Below, piece after piece: positions 15,111 through 23,657 of a stretch of 25,002 nucleotides of DNA. The position numbers were made by a program, and so were the translations under genes. The stretch is from NCBI GenBank assembly GCA_964489245.1, contig CAZAXU010000029.1, forward strand, positions 1 through 25,002, in the 5' to 3' direction. The stretch is from CAZAXU01 sp964489245. GTDB lineage: Bacteria; Bacteroidota; Bacteroidia; Flavobacteriales; Flavobacteriaceae. Position 1 is the stretch's first letter; every line of letters starts with the position of its first letter. The notes below the pieces were generated by a model, which worked only from the letters and a program-made list of their open reading frames with translations, had not been told where the DNA came from and made no database searches.

Positions 15111-16766
15111 CTATAGTTTCAATAAATGTTTGGCATGTCTCAATGCTGAATCGGAAGGAGGTTTTCCTTCGAGCATCTCTGCGATCTCATAAATACGTTC
15201 TTCTTTGCTCAACAGCTTGACATTGGTTTCAATTTCATCTTTGAATTTTGTCTTATACACTTTGAAATGTCTGTTGCCCATCACGGCAATTTGCGGCAAA
15301 TGAGTGATAACGATTAGTTGCATATTCCGACTGAGTTCTTTCAGCACTTCTGCCATATTTTGAGCAACATCTCCGGAAATGCCCGCATCTATCTCATCAA
15401 AAATAATCGTCGGAAGTTTTTTATACTTGGATAAAACGGTTTTTACCGCCAACATAATTCTGGAAAGTTCTCCTCCCGATGCAAACTGTTTGATATTGCC
15501 AAAACGCTTTCCGCCATCTGAGGATATCTGAAAATCCAAAATATCTTTTCCGTTGGGCAAAAATTTTTCCAGATGTCTAATTTCAATACGCAATTTGGTG
15601 TCTTTCATCGATAGCCGTGACAGAATATTTTCAACTTGCTCGACCAGTTTGGGAATTGCTTTCAACCTGTTTTGATATATCACTTCTGATTTCTGCATCA
15701 TTTTTTTCTCCAATACATCTATATGCTGCTTGGTCTTTTCAATGTTTTCTTCCAGAAAAGTCAAATCGGTCACATCGTGTTCCAAAGCATCTCTCAACTC
15801 AATCAGCTCTTCGGTATGCGCTACCTTATGTTTTATCATCAAAATATTGAGCTGATTCAAGGTTTCTTGCAAACTTTCTTTTTCGCTCGGATCAAAATCA
15901 TTTTTTTCCGATAAAGAGCTTATTTCTTGTGCTATGTCTTGCAACTCAAGTAATGATGATTCCAAACGTTCTGAAATTTCTCGATAAGCATTGTCAAAAT
16001 CCGATATTTTGCTAAAACTGTTTCTGATTTGAACTAGGGCTTCCAGAATTCCTGTTTCTTCGGCATCCAACCTGAGTATGGTTTCGCCCAAAGTCAGTTT
16101 GATTTCCTCAATATGATCCAACTTTTTCAGATGAAGTTCCAGCTCATCTTGATTAATTTCTTCAAGCTTAACAGATTTTAATTCCTCCAGCTGAAAGGAT
16201 TTATATTCCAATTCTTTTTTTGAATTCTCCAGTTTTGACAGCGCTGTTTGATATTGCTCTTGTAGCTTTATGTATTGATTATAGTCTTCCTTATATTGCT
16301 TGATGACTTCCATATTATTTGCCAAGGCATCAATCAGACTAAATTGAAATTCTTTTTGATTCAACGCCAAAGTTTGGTGTTGTGAATGAATATCGATTAG
16401 ATTTTCTGTCAATTTGGTTAAAGATTCCAATCGCAGCGGAGTATCATTGACAAAAGCTCTTGATTTTCCGTTAGGTAGGAGTTCTCTTCTGATGATACTA
16501 TGGTCTTCATAGTCCAAATCTTCACGCTCAAAAAGATGTTTCAGTTCATAATTTCCAATCTCAAAGCTTGCTTCAACTACACTCTTAATTTCCTGATTTT
16601 TCAACAATCCTTGTTGCGCTCTCTTTCCCATCACCAATTCCAAACCACCGAGCATAATTGATTTTCCCGCACCGGTTTCTCCGGTGATAATGGTCATTCC
16701 GCTCTGAAAATCAAGATCAATTTTTTGAATCAGTGCATAGTTTTTTATGTGTAGGTTCTTGAGCAT
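15111..16766 (-). CDS. recN: DNA repair protein RecN
   Basis: A 551-aa SMC-like ATPase for double-strand-break repair, acting at DNA ends with RecA. Walker A is GETGAGKS (29-36). Two long coiled-coil arms (about 150-380) flank a short hinge. Near the C-terminus are the ABC signature SGGELSR (about 428-434) and Walker B TIIFDEIDAGISG (about 450-462), followed by the H-loop-like VITHLPQIA. Length and motif order match RecN. It starts 26 nt after the upstream AsnB-like gene, so it reads as the last gene of the fur-dnaB-AsnB-like-recN run. Confidence 0.95.
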   Translation of the reverse strand: MLKNLHIKNYALIQKIDLDFQSGMTIITGETGAGKSIMLGGLELVMGKRAQQGLLKNQEIKSVVEASFEIGNYELKHLFEREDLDYEDHSIIRRELLPNGKSRAFVNDTPLRLESLTKLTENLIDIHSQHQTLALNQKEFQFSLIDALANNMEVIKQYKEDYNQYIKLQEQYQTALSKLENSKKELEYKSFQLEELKSVKLEEINQDELELHLKKLDHIEEIKLTLGETILRLDAEETGILEALVQIRNSFSKISDFDNAYREISERLESSLLELQDIAQEISSLSEKNDFDPSEKESLQETLNQLNILMIKHKVAHTEELIELRDALEHDVTDLTFLEENIEKTKQHIDVLEKKMMQKSEVIYQNRLKAIPKLVEQVENILSRLSMKDTKLRIEIRHLEKFLPNGKDILDFQISSDGGKRFGNIKQFASGGELSRIMLAVKTVLSKYKKLPTIIFDEIDAGISGDVAQNMAEVLKELSRNMQLIVITHLPQIAVMGNRHFKVYKTKFKDEIETNVKLLSKEERIYEIAEMLEGKPPSDSALRHAKHLLKL

Positions 16767-16792
16767 ATATGATTATTTGCTTATCTTAATTT

Positions 16793-18040
16793 CTAAGTTT
16801 TTTTCTTTTTCTTTTTTGCTGCGGGAAACAGCACATTGTTCAATATTAATCTATATCCGGGAGAATTGGGATGTAAATCCAACTCGGTTTTCGGATCGCC
16901 TATCCTATGACTATAGTCTTCAGGATCATGTCCTCCATAGAAAGTAAACATTCCTTTTCCTTTAACACCATGTATGTATCTTGCTTCGTCATTGAGTTTG
17001 TTTTGCGCCAACAAGATAATATTAGGTTTGATAAGTTTACTGTCATAAGCTGTTGTTTGCCCCATAAAGCCCTTGATCATCATGGTATGATCTTGCGTGA
17101 GCATAGTTGGCACGGGGTCCCATTTGGCAGAAAATTCATTTAGTTCGAAATAGTCCGTTTCTTTCGGGATTCTTCTTTTTCTTGTGGTGTCTATATCTGA
17201 AAATTCATAAATCATCGGATTGGGTTCCAATCTAAAATTTGTGAATGCAAAAGTTTTTGAATAGTCCAACTTGTTTTGAAAGTTTGCCTCAGACGGATCG
17301 CCGTCATACATAGCCTCACAAATATCTACTCCGTCTGCTGCCAAAGCAATATCAAAAGAATCCGTAGCAGAACACATGGCAAACATAAACCCTCCGCCTA
17401 CCACATAATCGCTTATTTTTTTTGCTACATCTCTTTTCAATTCGGAAACTTTGGCATAGCCTAATTTTCGAGCCAATTTTTCCAATTTCAGCTTTCGTTC
17501 AATATACCAAGGTGCTGTTCTGTATGCGGCATAAAATCGCCCGTATTGCCCCGTAAAATCTTCATGATGCAAGTGCAGCCAATCATATTTCAGAAGTCTG
17601 TCGTTCAGAACTTCTTCGTCATAGATCACATCATAAGGAATTTCGGCATAGGTCAGCACCATGGTAACCGCATCGTCCCAAGGCATATTGTCTTTAGGAG
17701 AATAGACTACGATTTTAGGTGCTTTTTCCAAAATAACCGCTTCCATATTTTTTGACGGCGAGGAAATTATTTCTAGAATTCGGATGGCATCATCTTCAGA
17801 AATCACTTGAAACGAAACACTTCTAATCATGCATTCATCCTTGATATCTTCATCATAAGGAATCAAAAAAGAGCCACCTTGATAGTTCAGTAACCATTTT
17901 GTTTTGATTCCTTTTTCCAAAGATTTATAAACAATTCCATAAGCTTTAAGGTGATTGGTTTGGGTTTCATCCATACTGATGAAAATGAACTTGGCAAAAG
18001 ATATCTGCCAATTCAAGAACAACATAAAGATGATAAACAT
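16793..18040 (-). CDS. Conserved Bacteroidota protein, so-called 'asparagine synthetase B' (function unknown)
   Basis: About 415 aa. I place the start at ATG 18040, four nt after the dnaB stop. An upstream ATG (18103) would overlap dnaB by 59 bp and bury the signal peptide MFIIFMLFLNWQISFA. The conserved body (MDETQTNHLKAYG, PWDDAVTMVLTYAEIPYD, DWLHLHHEDFTGQYG, GGGFMFAMCSATDSFDIALA, FYGGHDPEDY) matches, from memory, a family labelled asparagine synthetase B in flavobacterial genomes. It has neither the N-terminal Cys glutaminase nor the PP-loop of real AsnB. GGGFMFAMCSATD recalls the nucleophile elbow of class I glutamine-amidotransferase-like folds. A signal peptide implies periplasmic location, again unlike AsnB. 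The C-terminus is a run of lysines coded by an A tract. Real gene, unknown function. Confidence 0.8.
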   Translation of the reverse strand: MFIIFMLFLNWQISFAKFIFISMDETQTNHLKAYGIVYKSLEKGIKTKWLLNYQGGSFLIPYDEDIKDECMIRSVSFQVISEDDAIRILEIISSPSKNMEAVILEKAPKIVVYSPKDNMPWDDAVTMVLTYAEIPYDVIYDEEVLNDRLLKYDWLHLHHEDFTGQYGRFYAAYRTAPWYIERKLKLEKLARKLGYAKVSELKRDVAKKISDYVVGGGFMFAMCSATDSFDIALAADGVDICEAMYDGDPSEANFQNKLDYSKTFAFTNFRLEPNPMIYEFSDIDTTRKRRIPKETDYFELNEFSAKWDPVPTMLTQDHTMMIKGFMGQTTAYDSKLIKPNIILLAQNKLNDEARYIHGVKGKGMFTFYGGHDPEDYSHRIGDPKTELDLHPNSPGYRLILNNVLFPAAKKKKKKT

Positions 18041-18044
18041 TTTT

Positions 18045-19562
18045 TTAGAACGGAACACCATCATCTTCAGAAATTGGATCGTCATAATTTGTTCCAAAGG
18101 CATCTTCTACAGATCCTGAATTGATTTTAGACTCCATTGTCATTTCATCATTGAAAGCACTGAGTTCGGAGAATTTTCCGAATTCTGCATCAAAACGCAA
18201 TCTGATATTTCCAATTTTACCGTTTCTATGCTTTGCAATGATATATTCCGCCTGATTTTGCGTAGGCGTATCATCTTCCCAATTTTCAATTTTATAATAC
18301 TCGGGTCTATAGATAAACGTTACAATATCTGCATCTTGTTCAATGGCTCCCGACTCTCTCAAATCCGAGAGCATCGGACGTTTATGTCCGCCTCTATCGC
18401 CGCGTTCTTCTACTTTACGAGACAGTTGTGAGAGGGCAATAATCGGAATATTCAATTCTTTTGCCAGAGATTTCATGTTTCTGGAAATGGTTGAAATTTC
18501 TTGTTCTCTATTTCCTGATTTGTTATTGGTTTGTGCATGCATCAGTTGCAAATAGTCAATAATAATAATGCCTATATCATATTGTGATTTCATCCGACGG
18601 GCTTGTGCTCGCAAATCAAAAATGGAGAGCATGCTCGAATCGTTGATATAGATTGGGGCTTCGGCAATTTTGTTCATTCTCGTATTCAAGATATTCCACT
18701 CTACATCTGTGAGTTTTCCGCTCCTGAACTTATCGGCAGGAATGGATGTTTCTATTGAAAACAATCTTTTAATCAGCTGATTTGATGTCATCTCCAAATT
18801 GAAAATAGCTACGGGAATTTTGTGATCTACCGCCATATTTCTTGCCATTGTCAACACAAAAGCTGTTTTTCCCATTCCCGGGCGTGCCGCCATGATAACC
18901 ATATCTCCTTTTTGCCAACCCGAGGTATATTCATCTAACGACGGGAAACCTGTGGGAATGCCACTGAGTCCTTCTTGTTTTGCCAACTGTTCCAATTGTT
19001 CTTTTACTTTCAACACAACAGAGTCAATCAGCTCTGTTCCGCGTTTCAAACTGCCTTGAGATACTTCAAAAAGCTTTTTTTCCGCTTCATCTAATACATC
19101 AAAAACATCAGCGGTTTCGTCATAAGATTTTTCTGCCACATAACCGGAGATTTCAATCAATTTTCGTTTCACATACATTTGCAAAACAATACGAGCGTGA
19201 TATTCAATATGCGCCGCCGTAGGCACAAGATTGGAAAGTGTAATCAAATAATATTCTCCGCCTATTTCTTTCAGTGTGCCTCTTGCTTTTAGTTTTTCGG
19301 CTACCGTATAGATATCTATTGGTTTCCCTTCTTGAAAAAGTGCCGAAATCGCTTCAAAAATTTCTTGATGTTCGGACATATAAAATACCTCAGGTGTCAA
19401 CAAATCTACGACCTCATCAACACCTCGCTTGTCAATCATCATAGCACCGAGAATAATCTTCTCGAGGTCTAATGCCTGCGGAGGTAATTTTGCATGAGGC
19501 AAATCATAGGTAGGCGTTGCCTTTTTTTTGATATTTTGTATGTCTGATTTTGGCGCTTGCAT
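18045..19562 (-). CDS. dnaB: Replicative DNA helicase DnaB
   Basis: A 505-aa hexameric helicase that unwinds DNA ahead of the replication fork and binds primase. The N-terminal helical domain starts at LPPQALDLEKIILGAMM. The RecA-like C-terminal domain has Walker A ARPGMGKTAF (about 226-235), the Walker B region IIIIDYLQLM and the later LSQLSRKVEERGD and RESGAIEQDADIV segments. No intein interrupts it. It starts 5 nt after the Fur-family gene and ends 4 nt before the AsnB-like gene, so these are translationally linked or at least co-transcribed. Placing the replicative helicase behind a Fur-type gene is not the usual dnaB context. Confidence 0.96.
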   Translation of the reverse strand: MQAPKSDIQNIKKKATPTYDLPHAKLPPQALDLEKIILGAMMIDKRGVDEVVDLLTPEVFYMSEHQEIFEAISALFQEGKPIDIYTVAEKLKARGTLKEIGGEYYLITLSNLVPTAAHIEYHARIVLQMYVKRKLIEISGYVAEKSYDETADVFDVLDEAEKKLFEVSQGSLKRGTELIDSVVLKVKEQLEQLAKQEGLSGIPTGFPSLDEYTSGWQKGDMVIMAARPGMGKTAFVLTMARNMAVDHKIPVAIFNLEMTSNQLIKRLFSIETSIPADKFRSGKLTDVEWNILNTRMNKIAEAPIYINDSSMLSIFDLRAQARRMKSQYDIGIIIIDYLQLMHAQTNNKSGNREQEISTISRNMKSLAKELNIPIIALSQLSRKVEERGDRGGHKRPMLSDLRESGAIEQDADIVTFIYRPEYYKIENWEDDTPTQNQAEYIIAKHRNGKIGNIRLRFDAEFGKFSELSAFNDEMTMESKINSGSVEDAFGTNYDDPISEDDGVPF

Positions 19563-19567
19563 TTTTT

Positions 19568-20005
19568 TTATTTTTTCTTTCTGGCATAAAAATAGAGGGT
19601 ATGACTTTCTATTTCCAGCCCCATTTCTTTCTCATAATCTTTTTTGATTTCTTCTACTCTCGGATCACAAAATTCAATAATCCTGAAATCATCCATCATG
19701 ATGATATGATCATGATTTTTATTGAAATGGCTTTTTTCATAAAAAGCCTGAACTTTTCCGAACTGGTGTTTGCGCACCAAACCCGCATCCAACAAAAGCT
19801 CTAGCGTATTGTAGAGTGTTGCTTTGCTCACTCTGAAATTTTTTGATTTGAACAAGGTGTTGAGATGCTCAATATCAAAATGCTCATCAATATCATAAAT
19901 TGCTTCTAAAATTGCATAACGCTCGGATGTTTTTCTGTGTTGATGCGCTTCTAAATATTTTGTAAGTATCTCTTTTACAGTTTCTTGCTGCTTTTTTATT
20001 GCCAT
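19568..20005 (-). CDS. Fur/PerR-family regulator lacking the zinc cysteines
   Basis: 145 aa. The winged helix covers about 1-85, with recognition helix VSKATLYNTLELLLDAG. The dimerisation/metal domain holds His93, His98, Asp99, His100, Glu111 and His135. The canonical HHDHxxCxxCG reads HDHIIMMDDF, so both cysteines of the first structural zinc pair are replaced (Met103, Asp106). The C-terminal Cys pair is also absent (the protein ends LYFYARKKK). The single Cys113 follows EF. The regulatory metal ligands look largely kept. It may therefore sense iron, manganese or peroxide without structural zinc. Fur, PerR and Zur cannot be told apart here. It leads a tight run with dnaB. Confidence 0.88.
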   Translation of the reverse strand: MAIKKQQETVKEILTKYLEAHQHRKTSERYAILEAIYDIDEHFDIEHLNTLFKSKNFRVSKATLYNTLELLLDAGLVRKHQFGKVQAFYEKSHFNKNHDHIIMMDDFRIIEFCDPRVEEIKKDYEKEMGLEIESHTLYFYARKKK

Positions 20006-20023
20006 GCCGGTTGCTTATATTTT

Positions 20024-20053
20024 CAAACTATAAAGCTAAGAAAAAAAAATCAA
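20024..20053 (-). promoter_or_regulatory. Candidate promoter of the fur-dnaB-AsnB-like-recN run
   Basis: TTG (20051-20053) lies inside the last ychF codons, 19 bp before ATAGTTTG (20024-20031). This is an imperfect -7 (TAnnTTTG expected). A start near 20017 gives a leader of about 12 nt to the ATG at 20005. Confidence 0.33.
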
Positions 20054-21144
20054 ACATTGAACCTAAAATGCATCACATCTCCATCTTGAACAACATATTC
20101 CTTTCCTTCTACTCTCATTTTTCCGGCTTCTTTCACTTTTGCTTCCGAGCCAAATGAGACATAATCTTCATATGAAATCACCTCTGCACGAATAAAGCCT
20201 TTCTCAAAATCGGTGTGAATAACTCCTGCTGCTTGTGGAGCTGTGGCACCAACCGGAATTGTCCATGCACGCACTTCCTTGACACCTGCCGTAAAATAGG
20301 TTTGTTGATTCAGCAACTTATAAACCGAACGAATCAGTTTGTTGATGCCGGGCTCATCTAAACCCAAATCATCCAGAAACATTTTTCGTTCTTCATATGT
20401 ATCTAATTCCATAATATCGGCTTCCGTGGCAGCTGCCAACACCAAAATCTCAGCATTTTCATCTTTCACAGCCTCTTCCACCGCCGTAACAAACCGGTTT
20501 TTTTCACGTAAAGATGCTTCGTCAACATTGCATACATATAAAACAGGTTTGTCTGTAATCAACTGAAAATCATTGATATAATTATTTCTTTCGTCCTCTG
20601 TAAAATTCATCGACCGTACAGAAATTCCCCTTTCAATTTCTTCTTTAATTCTGAGCAAGAGTTCATATTCTTTCTTGCCTTCTTTGTCTCCCGTTTGCGC
20701 TTTGCGTTTCACTTTCTCTATTCTCTTTTCAAGGGTCTCCAAATCTTTCATTTGCAATTCTATATCGATAATCTCTTTGTCTCTCACCGGATTGATGCTT
20801 CCCTCAACATGCGTGATATTTTCATCTTCAAAGCATCGTAATACATGAATAACAGCATCGGTTTCTCTAATATTTGCCAAAAATTTATTCCCCAATCCTT
20901 CTCCTTTACTGGCTCCTTTGACCAATCCTGCAATATCTACAATTTCTACGGTTGCCGGCAAGACACGCTCGGGATGAACAAGTTTTTCAAGTGCTTCAAG
21001 TCGCGCATCAGGAACATTCACTACGCCCACATTGGGTTCTATTGTGCAAAACGGATAGTTTGCAGATTGGGCTTTTGCATTTGATAAACAATTAAATAAA
21101 GTTGATTTTCCAACATTGGGCAATCCTACAATTCCTGCTTTCAT
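20050..21144 (-). CDS. ychF: Ribosome-binding P-loop NTPase YchF
   Basis: A 364-aa Obg-family protein. G1 is GLPNVGKST (6-14), NYPFCTIEPNVG marks the switch region, and G3 is DIAGLVKGASKGEG. The specificity motif reads NVDE rather than NKxD, the change that makes YchF prefer ATP over GTP. A helical coiled-coil domain is inserted, and a TGS domain closes the C-terminus (about 280-364). YchF binds ribosomes and takes part in stress and oxidative responses in E. coli. The length is standard and all motifs are intact. The Fur-family gene follows 44 bp downstream. Confidence 0.96.
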   Translation of the reverse strand: MKAGIVGLPNVGKSTLFNCLSNAKAQSANYPFCTIEPNVGVVNVPDARLEALEKLVHPERVLPATVEIVDIAGLVKGASKGEGLGNKFLANIRETDAVIHVLRCFEDENITHVEGSINPVRDKEIIDIELQMKDLETLEKRIEKVKRKAQTGDKEGKKEYELLLRIKEEIERGISVRSMNFTEDERNNYINDFQLITDKPVLYVCNVDEASLREKNRFVTAVEEAVKDENAEILVLAAATEADIMELDTYEERKMFLDDLGLDEPGINKLIRSVYKLLNQQTYFTAGVKEVRAWTIPVGATAPQAAGVIHTDFEKGFIRAEVISYEDYVSFGSEAKVKEAGKMRVEGKEYVVQDGDVMHFRFNV

Positions 21145-21166
21145 TCTTTGTTTTTTTTAAAGGTTG

Positions 21167-21174
21167 CAAAGGTA
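21167..21174 (-). promoter_or_regulatory. Candidate -7 element of ychF
   Basis: TACCTTTG on the minus strand, an exact TAnnTTTG. A start near 21160 gives a leader of about 16 nt to the ATG at 21144. The -33 region offers only TTTTC. Confidence 0.48.
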
Positions 21175-21273
21175 AGGAAAATCTCTTGAAAAGAATATAT
21201 GAGCATAAAATCAAGTTTGAACAACAAAAAATACTTTTAAAAATTCAGCAAACAGAAGTTGTTACACGGAGAA

Positions 21274-21302
21274 ACACAAAGAAGACACAAAGCAACACAA
21301 AG
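21274..21302 (+). repeat. Short tandem-like ACACAAAG repeats
   Basis: ACACAAAG occurs three times, at 21274-21281, 21285-21292 and 21295-21302, after GTTACACGGAGAA. This wording is often seen between genes in several phyla (memory). It lies just past the stop of the lipid-kinase gene. Confidence 0.7.
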
Positions 21303-21306
21303 GGAA

Positions 21307-22197
21307 TCAGGCAGAGAGAATATGAATGGCTTTGGGAATTGTGGAAATATGAATCGGGAGCTTTCCAAAAAGCTCACCATCGGGGGATATTGTTTTTTCT
21401 GTTTCTGCTTCAAATTTTACTTGCTCTGCTTGGATATAGTCCACAAATTTTGTGTGAATATAGCTCCCGTCAAAGATTTTAGGAAACGTTCTAAGCAAAT
21501 CTCTACGGCGCAATTTATTTACTACAACAATATCCAATTTTCCGTCGTCTATTTCAGCTTTCGGGGCAATCAGATAGTTTCCTCCGGTATATTTTGAATT
21601 GGAAACCGTGATAAAAACATTATCCAAATCAAAAATTTTCTGATTGACCAACATTTTCAATTTATAAGACTTCAACTTTATCGTATTATAAAAGACTCCG
21701 GCAGAATAGGAAAGCATTCTCATAAATTTCAATTTTGAAGCTGTTGCGGTTACATCTGTTGTGAAGCCAAACCCCATCATATTGGCAAAATAAAAAATTT
21801 CATTTTGAGTTTGCACTTTTCCAATGTCAAAGGCTTTAGTGTTTCCCTTGGCAATCAGTGCAACAAATTCATCCAGACTGCTGTCTGCAGAAAGTATATC
21901 TCTGGATAAAGAATTGCCGGTTCCAACCGGCAAAATGCCTAAAGGAATATGATTGTTTTTATTTTTCATAAAACCATTAAGCACATCAAAAAAACTACCG
22001 TCTCCTCCGGCTGAAATCAAAGCTTTGTATTTTGTAAGATCTGCCTGTGCCACAATTTCAGTGGCATGTCTGGAATATTTTGTGATGATAATCTCCGCTT
22101 GAATGCCGTGTTTAACAAACAATTGCCTGATTTGCTTGAGATATCTCACCGCCTTTCCGCCTCTTGCCTTGGGGTTATAGATACATAATATTTTCAT
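21307..22197 (-). CDS. Diacylglycerol kinase-family lipid kinase (YegS/DgkB-like)
   Basis: 296 aa. The N-terminal catalytic domain opens with IYNPKARGGKA. It contains the nucleotide loop SAGGDGSFFDVLNG (about 62-75, GGDGS for the usual GGDGT) and LPVGTGNSLSRD (about 94-105). The C-terminal beta-sandwich ends with SPDGELFG, the conserved D-G-E that closes the active site. Family members phosphorylate diacylglycerol, sphingoid bases or related lipids at the inner membrane face. Substrate cannot be told. There is no membrane segment, as expected for the soluble family. It is probably monocistronic: 162 bp precede ychF and 62 bp separate it from the second ATPase gene upstream. Confidence 0.9.
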   Translation of the reverse strand: MKILCIYNPKARGGKAVRYLKQIRQLFVKHGIQAEIIITKYSRHATEIVAQADLTKYKALISAGGDGSFFDVLNGFMKNKNNHIPLGILPVGTGNSLSRDILSADSSLDEFVALIAKGNTKAFDIGKVQTQNEIFYFANMMGFGFTTDVTATASKLKFMRMLSYSAGVFYNTIKLKSYKLKMLVNQKIFDLDNVFITVSNSKYTGGNYLIAPKAEIDDGKLDIVVVNKLRRRDLLRTFPKIFDGSYIHTKFVDYIQAEQVKFEAETEKTISPDGELFGKLPIHISTIPKAIHILSA

Positions 22198-22259
22198 CTG
22201 AATATTTTATTGATAAATTTTTGTCCTTTTCTGATCAAATATGGAATAACAATCTATAT

Positions 22260-23387
22260 TTATTTGTTTGATTCTGTTATAAATTCTATATAATTTTCGG
22301 GCGTTATAATCCTAGTTTCCGCATCCGGATAAGCTGCTATAAAAGATTTAGGTATTTTGGCTTTTTTATGTTTATGCCATTTAAATTCGTAAGCAAAAAG
22401 TTTACCGTCGCGTTCTTCGATATAGTCAATTTCTTGTTTGTATTTGGTACGCCAAAAATATCGATTACTATATATTTGTTTGTATTCTGTAAACTTAATA
22501 CGTTCACTAATGATATAATTTTCCCATAATGCTCCGGTATCACTCCGTAGTTCGGGCGGGTTGAAATTATTGATTAAGGTATTGCGAATGCCATTATCAT
22601 AGAAATAGATTTTTTTAGATTTTTTAAGTTCATTACGATGATTTCTGCTAAAACTATGCAGGGTAAAAATAACAAACGATTTTTCGAGTAAATCTATATA
22701 ACTTTCAACAGTTCCTTTATTTATACCTACGAGTTGAGCCAATTCATTATAAGATACTTCGTTCCCGATTTGAAAAGCTATGGCTTGTAATAAATTCAAA
22801 AGTTTTTTTGAATTTTTTATTTTATTCCATTCCAAGATATCTTTATACAAGTAACCGGAAGTTAAGTTTTGTAAAATGGGTATTTGTTTGCCTTCATTTA
22901 ACACCACATCGGGATATCCTCCGAATATTAACCGCACCGGCAGATTTTTCATTTCTTCAAAAACGCCATATTCGTCGGCTAATTCTTCAAATGAAAAAGG
23001 GAATAGCAAATGTTCAAATTTCCTGCCTGTCAAAGGCTCATTTATTTTATTAGCCAAGTCAAAAGATGATGAACCTGTCGCCACTATGGTTATTTTCAGC
23101 TGATCATGAATTATTTTTAAATTTAATCCAATGTTTTCAATTCGTTGTGCTTCGTCAACAACCAGGTAGTTTTGGTTTTTCATAAAACTACTAAATCTAT
23201 TTGCTGATTGCCATTCCATTTTAGTACGTTCTTCAATATTATCACCATTAATCCATAATACCTTTTTGTTTTTAAAAATGCTATTCAAAATAGTTGTCTT
23301 ACCTACTTGTCTAGGTCCATAGATGATTAAAACTTTGTTGCTTTTTAGTTCGTTAATAATGATATTTTCCAATCTTCTTTTTATCAC
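22260..23387 (-). CDS. AAA ATPase with DUF4143 domain, second copy type
   Basis: About 375 aa from GTG 23387. A frame starting at TTG 23420 would overlap its own -7 box (23410-23417), so I reject that start; IKRRLENII directly after the GTG is the usual family opening. Walker A is GPRQVGKT (24-31), Walker B YLVVDEAQR, and the sensor region ATGSSSFDL. A winged-helix region (ELAQLVGINKGTVESYIDLLEKS) follows. The C-terminal nuclease-like domain has QEIDYIEE and AYEFKW, so this copy keeps the acidic-x-Lys element that the family member at 267-1469 lacks. It stands alone, with no visible antitoxin or partner. Function is unknown for the family. The two copies are too different to be a recent duplication. 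Confidence 0.88.
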   Translation of the reverse strand: MIKRRLENIIINELKSNKVLIIYGPRQVGKTTILNSIFKNKKVLWINGDNIEERTKMEWQSANRFSSFMKNQNYLVVDEAQRIENIGLNLKIIHDQLKITIVATGSSSFDLANKINEPLTGRKFEHLLFPFSFEELADEYGVFEEMKNLPVRLIFGGYPDVVLNEGKQIPILQNLTSGYLYKDILEWNKIKNSKKLLNLLQAIAFQIGNEVSYNELAQLVGINKGTVESYIDLLEKSFVIFTLHSFSRNHRNELKKSKKIYFYDNGIRNTLINNFNPPELRSDTGALWENYIISERIKFTEYKQIYSNRYFWRTKYKQEIDYIEERDGKLFAYEFKWHKHKKAKIPKSFIAAYPDAETRIITPENYIEFITESNK

Positions 23388-23409
23388 AACACCTGATTTT
23401 TTACAAGTG

Positions 23410-23417
23410 CAAATATA
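23410..23417 (-). promoter_or_regulatory. Candidate -7 element of the second ATPase gene
   Basis: TATATTTG on the minus strand, an exact TAnnTTTG. A start near 23403 gives a leader of about 16 nt before GTG 23387, which decides the start codon. The -33 side is only a T-rich stretch. Confidence 0.48.
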
Positions 23418-23555
23418 CAAAAAAATATTATACTGGAAAAAAGTTGCGATTTATAGCTAATCAATTATCAAATGGTTGCATCAATAAATGTAGTATTATG
23501 CTTTTATGTACAGAAAAATAATATTTAATAAGATTATGATTTTTTTAATAATTGT

Positions 23556-23646
23556 GGCTTCGATACAATTTTTCTTCTTCGTCAAAAAATCACTCAGCCA
23601 CCTACATTTGCATTAAACAATAACGAAAACATAGGACGCTGATTGA
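23556..23646 (+). repeat. Dispersed intergenic repeat, copy A (right-truncated)
   Basis: Starts GGCTTCGATACA. It shares with 24843-24937 CACTCAGCC, CCT, TTGCATTAAACAATAAC and the AGGAC end, in the same order and orientation over about 90 bp. It runs up to 12 bp before the stop of the aminotransferase gene and lacks the inverted right arm seen in copy B. Confidence 0.88.
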
Positions 23647-23657
23647 AACGCAGGATA

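Noticed and set aside
16793..18040. A genuine asparagine synthetase
   Set aside because: No N-terminal Cys2 glutaminase domain, no SGGxDS PP-loop, and an N-terminal signal peptide.
18041..18103. A longer N-terminus for the AsnB-like protein
   Set aside because: It would overlap the end of dnaB by 59 bp and put 21 non-conserved residues before a good signal peptide.
21102..21482. A 126-codon plus-strand frame across the ychF-lipid kinase gap
   Set aside because: It starts inside ychF antisense and ends inside the lipid-kinase gene antisense, covering the low-complexity ACACAAAG stretch; no family resemblance.
22260..23387. The solitary ATPases as toxin-antitoxin or phage-defence operons
   Set aside because: No small partner gene, nuclease operon, methyltransferase or phage gene stands beside either copy. 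A defence role cannot be supported from this window.
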